Positions 16,089 through 22,954 of a stretch of DNA of 22,954 bases are shown in pieces. This DNA comes from Scybalocola_A sp900557175. Its GTDB lineage: Bacteria > Bacillota > Clostridia > Lachnospirales > Lachnospiraceae. Each line of letters starts with the position of its first letter. The first letter of the stretch is position 1. Location of the stretch: NCBI GenBank assembly GCA_937890745.1, contig CALADH010000071.1, forward strand, positions 1 through 22,954. The letters are read 5' to 3'. The translations under genes and the position numbers were made by a program. The notes beneath the pieces are model-generated. The model saw nothing but the letters and a program-made list of their open reading frames with translations, ran no database searches and had not been told where the DNA came from.

Positions 16089-16117
16089 TTGATGAGGCAA
16101 AACACGTATGTTATAAT
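16089..16117 (+). promoter_or_regulatory. extended -10 promoter of the methyltransferase/aminopeptidase pair
   Basis: TATAAT (16112-16117) is preceded by TGT, an extended -10. TTGATG (16089-16094) is a 4/6 match to -35 at 17-base spacing. The leader to the first start codon is about 50 bases. Confidence 0.68.
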
Positions 16118-16174
16118 TTGGAATGAAGCAGAATAGTAAAAGTACGAATTGACATTAAATAGAGAGTAACGGTG

Positions 16175-17350
16175 ATGAAAGTAATGAGTGAGTTGAACGA
16201 TTTAATAGAATTATTTTCCGAGACACTGACAGTTGATTTGATTGATATGGTAATCAGCGGTGCGCGGGGCACAGAGGTAAAGAAGATAAAACTGCGTCCT
16301 GTGCTCATTAAAGGGTGTCTTGTTTTTCAGATGACAAAGTATGTGGGCAATAAGGTGCTTCACGAAAATTTTGAAAGGGAGGCACTTTTAGAAACGCTTG
16401 CGGCTGATGTTTTTGATAATTTTAAGCAGGTGCAGATTCGCACGAAGACAGAGCAGGCAAGTGCGCTTATAAGTAAAAAAGGGCAGGTGACTATCAAACG
16501 AAAGAACACGGCTGCCTGCGGTGTCTGCCAGCCGAATTTGGAGCATAACCGGACGAAGACGTATGTTTTAAAGGAAGGCGTTCCGGTGCCGTTTTTAATT
16601 GATCTTGGCGTGATGCATGAGGACGGTACGATTGTTAAGAAGAAATATGATAAGTTTAAGCAGATGAACAGGTATCTTGAGTTTATTGAAGATATTCTTC
16701 CTGAGCTTGATAAGGACAGAGAGTTGATAATCATTGATTTTGGCTGCGGAAAATCTTATCTGACATTTGCGATGTACTATTATCTGAAGATTTTAAAAGG
16801 CTATGATATCCGTATTATTGGTCTGGACTTAAAAGAAGATGTCATCAGCCACTGTAACCGTCTGAAAGAAAAATATGGTTTTGACAAGCTTAATTTTCTG
16901 TGCGGCGATATCGCGCATTTTGAGGGCGTCGATAAGGTTGATATGGTTGTGACGCTTCATGCCTGTGATACAGCGACGGATTATGCCCTTTATAAAGCAG
17001 TGCTCTGGCAGGCAAAGGTCATTTTATCAGTGCCGTGCTGCCAGCATGAGCTGAATGGCCAGATTCATTCGGAGGCGCTTTCGGGAATGTTTAAGTATGG
17101 GCTTATTAAAGAGCGCTTTGCGGCGCTTGCCACAGACAGTATGCGGGCAATGCTTTTGGAGTCTGTTGGCTATCGGACGCAGATTTTAGAATTTATAGAT
17201 ATGGAACATACACCGAAGAATATTTTAATAAGGGCAATTCTTAAAAATGGTATAACAAAGTGCCGTTTGAGTGAAGAATATAAACAATGCAGAAATTTAA
17301 TTCATGCGGAGCCGACGTTAGAGAGGCTTCTGTGTGAAAATAAGGAATAA
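16175..17350 (+). CDS. Methyltransf_32-type SAM-dependent methyltransferase
   Basis: A 391-residue protein with a class I methyltransferase core in its C-terminal half. Motif I is IDFGCGKSYLT (187-197), GLDLKED (216-222) is the acidic loop that binds the SAM ribose, and LHACDTATD (261-269) and PCCQHE (287-292) are the pair of signatures typical of the Methyltransf_32 group, which includes eukaryotic METTL25/RRNAD1. The N-terminal half (1-170) has a CGVC pair (115-118) and basic stretches that could bind nucleic acid. The substrate is unknown; RNA or protein are both possible. GTG 16172, ATG 16175 and ATG 16184 are all possible starts; ATG 16175 is chosen. The aminopeptidase gene follows 13 bases later. 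Confidence 0.78.
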   Translation: MKVMSELNDLIELFSETLTVDLIDMVISGARGTEVKKIKLRPVLIKGCLVFQMTKYVGNKVLHENFEREALLETLAADVFDNFKQVQIRTKTEQASALISKKGQVTIKRKNTAACGVCQPNLEHNRTKTYVLKEGVPVPFLIDLGVMHEDGTIVKKKYDKFKQMNRYLEFIEDILPELDKDRELIIIDFGCGKSYLTFAMYYYLKILKGYDIRIIGLDLKEDVISHCNRLKEKYGFDKLNFLCGDIAHFEGVDKVDMVVTLHACDTATDYALYKAVLWQAKVILSVPCCQHELNGQIHSEALSGMFKYGLIKERFAALATDSMRAMLLESVGYRTQILEFIDMEHTPKNILIRAILKNGITKCRLSEEYKQCRNLIHAEPTLERLLCENKE

Positions 17351-17363
17351 GGAGAGATTTTTC

Positions 17364-18479
17364 ATGGATGAAAGAATTAAAGTATTGGCTTATAATCTGA
17401 TTAATAAGTCTGTCAAAGCTAAAAAAGGCGATAAGGTGTATATTCATTATACAGGACCTTCAACACAGGATTTGGGCCGCCAGCTCGTTAAAGAGGCTTA
17501 TAAGGCCGGTACGGTGCCGTTTCCGGTGTATACAGATCCGAGAATGCAGCGGGAGATGCTTTTAAACTGTACAGAGGAACAGCTTAAAATAATGGCGGAA
17601 AACGATGCGGCGCTGATGCGTCAGATGGATTGCTATATTGCCATCAGAGGTACGGACAATGTGTCCGAGCAGTCCGATGTTCCGGCAGAAAATCTTGCAT
17701 TGTACGAACGTATTTATATGACGCCGGTACATCATGAAATCCGAGTGCCGAAGACACGCTGGTGTGTGTTAAGATATCCGAACAATGCGATGGCTCAGCT
17801 CAATAATCAGAGTCTTGAAGCTTTTGAAGATTTTTACTTTGATGTGTGCAACCTTGATTATACAAAAATGGGCGAGGCGATGAAGCCGCTTGTTGAGCTG
17901 ATGAACCGCACAGACAAGGTGCGTCTTGTCGGACCGGGCACAGATCTGACGTTCTCTATTAAGGATATTCCGGCAATTCCTTGTGCAGGCGACTGCAATA
18001 TCCCTGACGGCGAAGTTTACACGGCACCGGTGAGAAATTCAATTAACGGAACGCTTTCATACAATACACCGGCTGTTTTTCAGGGCTTTACTTTTGAAAA
18101 TATCTGTTTTGAATTTAAGGATGGAAAAATTGTGAAAGCGACGGCAAATAATACAGAACGCCTCAATCAGGTGATGGATACAGATGAGGGCGCGAGATAT
18201 GTCGGAGAATTTGCCATTGGTGTCAATCCGTATGTCTTAAATCCGATGAAGGATACACTTTTTGATGAAAAGATTGCAGGTTCTTTCCATTTTACACCGG
18301 GTAATTGCTATGATGAAGCGCCGAACGGCAATGTTTCTGCAATTCACTGGGATTTGGTATGTATTCAGAGACCGGAATACGGCGGCGGAGAAATCTATTT
18401 TGATGATGTGCTTATAAGAAAAGACGGACTTTTTGTTTTAGACGAATTAAAGTGCTTAAATCCGGAAAATTTAAAATAA
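17364..18479 (+). CDS. M29-family metallo-aminopeptidase
   Basis: A 371-residue aminopeptidase of the AmpS/AmpT (M29) family: dimeric, metal-dependent cytoplasmic enzymes that release N-terminal residues. Candidate metal ligands occur in family order and spacing: E217 (PDGEVYT), E282 (GEFAIG), H309 (SFHFTPG), then H328 and D330 (HWD). The N-terminal domain begins with an AYNLINKSVKAKKGD stretch typical of the family. The ATG at 17364 follows AAGGAGAG (17349-17356) by 7 bases. The longer open frame upstream overlaps the methyltransferase end and has no ribosome site. Co-transcribed with that gene and ended by the terminator near 18590. Confidence 0.88.
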   Translation: MDERIKVLAYNLINKSVKAKKGDKVYIHYTGPSTQDLGRQLVKEAYKAGTVPFPVYTDPRMQREMLLNCTEEQLKIMAENDAALMRQMDCYIAIRGTDNVSEQSDVPAENLALYERIYMTPVHHEIRVPKTRWCVLRYPNNAMAQLNNQSLEAFEDFYFDVCNLDYTKMGEAMKPLVELMNRTDKVRLVGPGTDLTFSIKDIPAIPCAGDCNIPDGEVYTAPVRNSINGTLSYNTPAVFQGFTFENICFEFKDGKIVKATANNTERLNQVMDTDEGARYVGEFAIGVNPYVLNPMKDTLFDEKIAGSFHFTPGNCYDEAPNGNVSAIHWDLVCIQRPEYGGGEIYFDDVLIRKDGLFVLDELKCLNPENLK

Positions 18480-18554
18480 AAAGAGGGGCGCGGCTTAATT
18501 AGTATAAATCATAGTGGTCTTGATTATTTAATAAAAAATGTATTTAAAATTTTG

Positions 18555-18593
18555 AAAAGACAGGCGAATATAAAAAATATGCCTGTCTTTTTT
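18555..18593 (+). terminator. intrinsic terminator after the aminopeptidase gene
   Basis: An 11-bp perfect stem, AAAAGACAGGC (18555-18565) with GCCTGTCTTTT (18581-18591), has a 15-base A/T loop and a run of six Ts (18588-18593). It sits 75 bases after the stop codon. The A-run before the stem could also make it work on the minus strand, but no minus-strand gene ends here. Confidence 0.85.
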
Positions 18594-18784
18594 GCGTTTA
18601 TAATTAAAATAGAAGATTTTTATATTTGTTTAACGAAAAATTGATTTAATATTTTTGAATACTGTAAAAAAAATGTGATTTTGAAAAAAAAATGAAAATA
18701 TAATGAAAATAATGGTGAAAAATGATATGATATAAAAAACTAAGAATATTTTTACTCGGACAATAGGCTGTCTTGCTCTATCTG

Positions 18785-18802
18785 TATAATGAAGTCAGAC
18801 TT
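18785..18802 (+). promoter_or_regulatory. -10 box with overlapping start-site palindrome upstream of the WYL regulator
   Basis: A perfect TATAAT (18785-18790) has no good -35 at 16-18 bases. Two bases further on is a perfect 5+1+5 inverted repeat, AAGTC-A-GACTT (18792-18802), covering the expected transcription start. A weak -35 with a palindrome at the start site is the arrangement expected for an autoregulated or activator-dependent promoter, so this may be the binding site of the WYL protein. Inference from position only. Confidence 0.45.
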
Positions 18803-18820
18803 TAAGGGGGTGTATAGAAT

Positions 18821-19774
18821 TTGAAGCAAGAGCGTGTTTTAGAATTACTTTTTCGTGGGATTCGAGGTGAAGATATTTCAGTAAAAAAATTGGCTGGTGA
18901 ATATAAGGTTTCCACCAAAAGTATTAGCAGGTCTATTAATGATTTAAAAGTCTTTTTAGCTGACCACAGAGAGCTTGTTGGTAATACTGAATTAAGGTAT
19001 TCGTATAGCGATAAATGTTATCATCTTTATATTGATGAATTTTTGACGAATAAAGAATTATTTTCTTTGGTTGAAGTGATCATTGGGGCAAGAGCATTTT
19101 CCAAGATGGAACTTGTCGTTTTGATTGATAAACTTAAAAAGTTTACGACACCGGAGGAACGTCTTAAAATGAATAATCTTATTCGTAAGGAATTATACCA
19201 CTATCCTGAAATCAGGCATGATTGCAAAAGTGTACGGGATAATCTTTGGAAAATTGTGAACTGTATCACTGACCGTAAGGAAATCAGTATTGAATACTAT
19301 AGGACTGATCGAAAGTGGGTTGTGCATAGATTGTGTCCTGTGTCGATTATGTTTACAGATTATTATTTTTATCTTATCGCGTTTCTCACTGATGGAAAGA
19401 CTGAGAAGCCCTATTACTTTCGTGTTGACCGAATTAAACAGATTACGATTCATCGTAAAAAGTTTGAGGTTTTGGATTTTGATGAGGGATTGCTTAGAAA
19501 AAGAAGCCTTTTTATGTGGCCTGGTAAGCTTCGCACAATTCGTTTTGAATTTAGTGGGCCATCAGTGCAGGCAGCTCTTGATAAGATTCCGACAGCAAAG
19601 ATTATTGAATGTTTGGGAAAAAATAAATATCTTATTGAAGCAGAGGTTTATGGCGATGGTATTAAGATGTGGCTGTTGAGTCAAGGAATATGGGTTAAAG
19701 TCGTTGCACCGGCAGATTTTGTCGCGGAAATAAAAATGGAAATTGCTTCAATGAATTTGATGTATGAAGAATAA
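18821..19774 (+). CDS. WYL-domain transcriptional regulator
   Basis: A 317-residue regulator with an N-terminal winged helix-turn-helix (about 5-60; recognition helix near VSTKSISRSINDLK, 30-43), a helical linker, a WYL domain (about 148-215) and a C-terminal WCX-type extension (about 230-317). In the WYL core the eponymous W-Y-L is F-Y-L (183-185), a common variant. The ligand-facing YYFRVDRI (198-205) is kept. WYL regulators sense ligands such as nucleic acid or nucleotide signals, and several (BrxR, CapW) repress phage-defence operons. It starts with TTG 18821, 8 bases after AAGGGGGTG (18804-18812); no ATG competes. The dynamin-like gene follows 41 bases later on the same strand. Confidence 0.88.
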   Translation: MKQERVLELLFRGIRGEDISVKKLAGEYKVSTKSISRSINDLKVFLADHRELVGNTELRYSYSDKCYHLYIDEFLTNKELFSLVEVIIGARAFSKMELVVLIDKLKKFTTPEERLKMNNLIRKELYHYPEIRHDCKSVRDNLWKIVNCITDRKEISIEYYRTDRKWVVHRLCPVSIMFTDYYFYLIAFLTDGKTEKPYYFRVDRIKQITIHRKKFEVLDFDEGLLRKRSLFMWPGKLRTIRFEFSGPSVQAALDKIPTAKIIECLGKNKYLIEAEVYGDGIKMWLLSQGIWVKVVAPADFVAEIKMEIASMNLMYEE

Positions 19775-19781
19775 ATACAAT

Positions 19782-19799
19782 AGTTGTTTAGGGACAACT
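19782..19799. promoter_or_regulatory. perfect 6+6 inverted repeat between the WYL and dynamin genes
   Basis: AGTTGT (19782-19787) and ACAACT (19794-19799) flank a 6-base spacer just before the GGAAAGGA ribosome site of the dynamin-like gene. No T-run follows, so it is not a terminator. It could be an operator or a hairpin that limits translation of the GTPase. Confidence 0.4.
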
Positions 19800-19815
19800 G
19801 GAAAGGATAAAATAT

Positions 19816-21846
19816 ATGATTACAAATTATAAAAAAGTAAAAGAGGATGTATTAAATGCATATGCATCTTTTTTGCCTATTATTGAGACAGTAAAAAATG
19901 GTAAGGAAACATCTTACGATGCTTCACTTGAATCGCTGAAGAAACAGGCTGAAAATATCAAACAGGATAAATTTCTTTTGATGATTGTTGGCGAAGCTAA
20001 AAGTGGCAAATCCACGTTTATTAATGCCTATTTAGGTGAGGAAATTCTTCCAATGGATGTAAAGCAGTGTACTTCGTCTATTGTTGAAATACGTTATGGG
20101 AATAAGTTTATTCTGCGTGCAACATATGCTGATGATAGAATTCAGGTATTTGAGGATGAGCAGCAGATTAAAGAGTTCCTTATTGCTAATGCAGCACTGG
20201 ATGATAATTATCGTGATATCCCGGTATCAACAATAAATATTGAGATTTTGATGCATAAAAAGGGAAAGAAAGTATTAGAAGCAGAGATTATTGATTTACT
20301 CAAAGGAATTGAGAGTGAAAATATTTATGGTTTGCCTAGAAAGGAATATGAAGCTAAAGTACGGCAATATATCAGAGAAAAACAGCCTGTTTGGAGAGAT
20401 ATTGTCAAGAAAATAGAGATTGAATATCCTTTCGCTGATACTGATTTAAAAGGAATTGAAATTGTTGATACTCCGGGTGTTAATGCAGATGGTCGCGTAG
20501 GTGATATTACAAATAAATACATTGAGGAAGCGAATGCTGTGATGTTTCTTAAACCTCTTACGGGGCAGGCTTTGGAGGCAACTTCTTTTAGAAGATTTCT
20601 TAAGTCAAAAAGTGCAGATCGAAATAGAAATGCAATGTTTTGGATTTTGACTCGCAGAGCAGATTTAACTGAGGAAAATATTATCCGTCTGCAGGAGGAA
20701 GCAATACGTCAATGTCCGACAATCAATCCTAAACAGATTATTCTTATTGACAGTAAGGTTGAGATGTTTTATAACAAAGCGCAGATGCTTACTTCAGAAG
20801 AATTACAGGCATATATTATGGAAATGGCTAAAGAAAAAAAACTGGATGCTTTTATTAAGGCAGCATGGTTTGATGCTATGGGGGATAGAGAAGAATTTTT
20901 AAAAATTCTTAAGGAACTTTCCAATTTTGCCGTTATGGATGAAGCGCTTAACCTATTTGCACATAAGGCTCAATATATTATGCTCAGTGAATTTCTCGGA
21001 CGTATGTTAAGCGTCACTGAAAAAGTTATAGACGGACTGGATGAGAGCATTGGATTCTATAAGGAAAAGGCCGAAGATCCGATTGAGCTTGGAAATAAAA
21101 TGAATCGTATCAAACGTGAACTTGAGGAAATGACTCAAAAAATCAATCGTACTGTGGATGAAGTTGCAATGAAGTATTCTCAAACCGGCGGTTTAATTGA
21201 TAGAAAGGCAAAAGCTGTAATTAATGAGTACAAGGCTGAGATTGCGGGGATTAATCCGGAAAATTCAGGAAGCCTGGATGAACTGGAAAAGATTTCTTTT
21301 CGCAAAATTGATATATTTACTCAATTTGAGGATGAACTCCAAAAAAACATAGTAGCTGAGTGCGATATGGCTTTGGTCGCCCTCAGCGATAAGAGTGTGC
21401 TCAAATACTCTACGTTAAAGCCGGATCTTACGAAAGAGTCTTTTGAAAAAATTAAGAATGATATGAGAAATAGCAGTAAGGCTCAAGAGACTTACTCTTA
21501 CACTACAGGACTTACTTTTAAGAGGACGGAAACGGCAAGTCGTTTTTCTCAGAAAAAATATTATGGTTTGGTAAGGGACAGTATTAAGAAAAGGATTGAT
21601 AGTATTAAGAATCAGGCTGTTGATGATTTGAGACAATTTGTGACGAAGACAACGACTGCATATAGCGAGGAATTAGCCCGTAATGCAAAAATCAAGCGTG
21701 ATGAGTTGAATGCTATTATTCAGGCAAAGCAGACAGCAGAAGAAATTCAATCCACTATCAGAGGGTTAGAGGCGTTATTGAATCAACTTCGGCCTATGAG
21801 TGAACATATCAAAGGATTAAAAGGAGGTATAGAAAATTATGTCTGA
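19816..21846 (+). CDS. dynamin-like large GTPase
   Basis: A 676-residue dynamin-superfamily protein. The GTPase domain spans about 50-300: G1 is GEAKSGKST (59-67), the switch Thr is in CTSSIVEI (T86), G3 is DTPG (218-221), and the G4 position reads TRRADL (279-284), a degenerate T/NKxD. A helical insertion of about 65 residues (about 135-200) lies between G2 and G3. The rest (about 380-676) is predicted to be long helices and coiled coil, as in a dynamin stalk. It has no hydrophobic membrane-inserting paddle of its own. Bacterial dynamins remodel or protect membranes, and some (DynA, LeoABC/Eleos) limit phage. The last 8 bases overlap the next gene, which carries hydrophobic segments, so the two probably act together. 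The RBS is GGAAAGGA, 7 bases before the ATG. Confidence 0.86.
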   Translation: MITNYKKVKEDVLNAYASFLPIIETVKNGKETSYDASLESLKKQAENIKQDKFLLMIVGEAKSGKSTFINAYLGEEILPMDVKQCTSSIVEIRYGNKFILRATYADDRIQVFEDEQQIKEFLIANAALDDNYRDIPVSTINIEILMHKKGKKVLEAEIIDLLKGIESENIYGLPRKEYEAKVRQYIREKQPVWRDIVKKIEIEYPFADTDLKGIEIVDTPGVNADGRVGDITNKYIEEANAVMFLKPLTGQALEATSFRRFLKSKSADRNRNAMFWILTRRADLTEENIIRLQEEAIRQCPTINPKQIILIDSKVEMFYNKAQMLTSEELQAYIMEMAKEKKLDAFIKAAWFDAMGDREEFLKILKELSNFAVMDEALNLFAHKAQYIMLSEFLGRMLSVTEKVIDGLDESIGFYKEKAEDPIELGNKMNRIKRELEEMTQKINRTVDEVAMKYSQTGGLIDRKAKAVINEYKAEIAGINPENSGSLDELEKISFRKIDIFTQFEDELQKNIVAECDMALVALSDKSVLKYSTLKPDLTKESFEKIKNDMRNSSKAQETYSYTTGLTFKRTETASRFSQKKYYGLVRDSIKKRIDSIKNQAVDDLRQFVTKTTTAYSEELARNAKIKRDELNAIIQAKQTAEEIQSTIRGLEALLNQLRPMSEHIKGLKGGIENYV

Positions 21847-22474
21847 AAAAGTCAAGCTTTATATTAAGGATTTGTTTGGTGAAATGAAAGAGGAAGTTTT
21901 CGATATTGTAAATACTTCTCCATCGTCAAAGATTGCTACTCAGAACATTATGGAGTATGTTTCCGGTAAGATTGCTGCGGCATCTCAAGGTTATATGGTC
22001 GATTTATATGGTGAACTGTCTCAAAAAACTTTGAATGAAGCAGTTTTTCAGGATCCTGCCAATGCTAATAAATTTTACGAATTAAATATGCGGAAGAAAA
22101 TCAGTGATGCGTACCAGTTTGATATTCAGGATTTGAAGACATATAGTACAGGAATTGATTTCAATGAAATTAATCGTGTTTATGCGGCTGCCGGTGCGGC
22201 TGTTGGATCTGCAGCTGTTGGAGGTATTCTGTTAGGTGCTTTGTCAGGTATAGTAAGTATACCGATGGTCGTTATCATTGCCGGTGCTGTTTTAACCGGC
22301 ATTGCCGGCGGTGGTATGACTTATGCAAAGATTGTGCCTGAAAAGAATAGGGCTAATTTTCGTAAAGCTGTTGAAAGCTTTATGGGAAACTTAGAAGACG
22401 AACTGCTTAATTGGGTTGATGCAGTTGTTGAGTTTTATAACGAAAAGGTTGGTGAACTCAAAACTAATTTGTAA
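21839..22474 (+). CDS. small membrane-hairpin protein partnered with the dynamin-like GTPase
   Basis: A 211-residue protein. The N-terminal 110 residues are amphipathic and helical. Two adjacent hydrophobic, glycine- and alanine-rich stretches follow (about 115-137 and 140-163), split by a Pro at 142 and rich in small residues, as in glycine-zipper hairpins that insert into membranes. A charged helical tail (about 165-211) follows. It overlaps the GTPase stop codon by 8 bases and has a near-perfect AAGGAGGT (21821-21828) 10 bases before the ATG, so it is tightly coupled to the GTPase and possibly made in higher amounts. I do not recognise a named family. My inference is that it supplies the membrane anchor or paddle the GTPase lacks. 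Confidence 0.78.
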   Translation: MSEKVKLYIKDLFGEMKEEVFDIVNTSPSSKIATQNIMEYVSGKIAAASQGYMVDLYGELSQKTLNEAVFQDPANANKFYELNMRKKISDAYQFDIQDLKTYSTGIDFNEINRVYAAAGAAVGSAAVGGILLGALSGIVSIPMVVIIAGAVLTGIAGGGMTYAKIVPEKNRANFRKAVESFMGNLEDELLNWVDAVVEFYNEKVGELKTNL

Positions 22475-22485
22475 GGTGGATGATT

Positions 22486-22954
22486 ATGGGTATAGATAAA
22501 GATAAAGCACTGCAAGTTCAAAGTGGGGATGGAAATGATACTACTGAATTGGGTATGCAGTCAAGGCTGCTGCTTCATAATATTTCTCCTTATTTGGATA
22601 TAAGTGAAAATTGTATTAGGGATTATTAGATGTAAATTCTGTTCAATTTATTGAAAGTATGAGATTTTTTAAGCTGAATAGTTGTACGACCGAGGAAGTA
22701 GATGATTTGGCACTTTACTTAAACGAGAAAATGGAAAAACTGTTTACTGCAATTCATTCTCTTGGTGTACCTGTTGCTTATGGTATTGTGAGTTATAAAG
22801 GTCAGACAAATCTTGTTTTAGGAGTACGGAGTAAAGAAGCTCAAGAGATTGTAGAATCCTTTATTAAAGGTGTATTGACAGGTATTGAGTTAGTTTCATT
22901 TTGGTGTTGTATCATAAAAGTTGACACCCTATTCTCAAGGATTTTGATATATAA
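22486..22954 (+). pseudogene. frame-disrupted 5' part of a third operon gene, runs off the window
   Basis: From ATG 22486, with AAGGTGG 7 bases before it, 47 codons are open to a TAG at 22627-22629. A second frame (one base back) is open from 22620 to the window end and reads as ordinary protein (for example LLDVNSVQFIESMRFF, then YGIVSYKGQTNLVLGVRS). The two pieces join naturally if one base is missing near 22617-22622; GGG at 22619-22621 could be a shortened G-run. The joined N-terminus, ending in a GVLTGIEL stretch, loosely recalls the leader region of large HerA/DUF87-type ATPases, but no ATPase motif is in view. It may be a real mutation, a sequencing error or, less likely, programmed frameshifting. 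It starts 11 bases after the membrane-hairpin gene, so it belongs to the same unit. Confidence 0.55.

Larger units (their letters stand above)
18480..18820. other. 341-bp AT-rich intergenic region
   Basis: Holds the terminator of the aminopeptidase gene (18555-18593) and, at its right end, the start signals of the WYL regulator gene. The middle (about 18600-18760) is very AT-rich. Scattered TATAAT-like words (for example 18699-18704) have no well-spaced -35. I see no open reading frame or structured RNA there. By eye, base composition becomes more AT-rich from here to the window end. Confidence 0.6.

Noticed and set aside
18757..18790. CGGACA as the -35 for the WYL promoter
   Set aside because: 22 bases from the TATAAT; too far for a sigma-A promoter.
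22617..22629. Programmed -1 frameshift in the last gene
   Set aside because: No X-XXY-YYZ heptamer at the junction and no clear downstream stimulatory stem; a lost base is simpler.

Overview
The window looks like chromosome from a low-to-moderate GC Firmicute, most likely a gut-type Clostridium of the Lachnospiraceae. This is inferred from strong AAGGAG-type ribosome binding sites, frequent TTG/GTG starts, tRNAs without an encoded CCA end, a methionine aminopeptidase with an N-terminal SEC-C zinc knuckle, and a yaaO/holB/ricT/trmN6 gene neighbourhood. No species can be named from the sequence alone.

Layout. (1) 1-368: the end of a tRNA operon (Tyr, initiator Met, Phe, Lys) closed by an intrinsic terminator. 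(2) 418-1446: dut behind its own promoter, converging on a small four-helix DUF1648 membrane protein gene. (3) 1527-10576: nine tightly packed plus-strand genes that read as one operon: map, then a cell-wall-type trio (Aslfm-like D-aspartate ligase, aspartate/glutamate racemase, MurE-like Mur ligase with a non-DAP specificity motif), then a housekeeping block in the order of the Bacillus subtilis yaaO-tmk-holB-yaaT-yabB region. In that block a guanylate-kinase-like gene sits where tmk would be and yabA is missing. (4) 10635-11798: an uncharacterised two-domain protein with an internal 13-residue repeat. (5) 11831-14581: a large imperfect hairpin, a strong extended -10 promoter, a 4-hydroxybutyrate-type CoA-transferase gene, a PatB/MalY C-S lyase gene and a terminator. 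(6) 14607-15896 minus: a GH125 alpha-mannosidase with its own promoter and a possible operator. (7) 16089-18593: promoter, a Methyltransf_32-type methyltransferase gene, an M29 aminopeptidase gene and a terminator. (8) 18785-22954: an AT-richer segment with a WYL-domain regulator, a dynamin-like GTPase, a small protein with a glycine-rich membrane hairpin, and a frame-disrupted start of a further gene that runs off the window.

The most interesting parts are the last segment and the cell-wall trio. The WYL regulator, dynamin-like GTPase and membrane-hairpin protein form a compact transcription unit. WYL regulators and bacterial dynamins are both known from anti-phage settings (BrxR/CapW regulators; Eleos/LeoABC and DynA dynamins), so a defence or membrane-surveillance role is a reasonable but unproven inference. 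The ligase, racemase and MurE-like genes together could make and install D-aspartate on a peptidoglycan precursor whose third residue is not meso-DAP.
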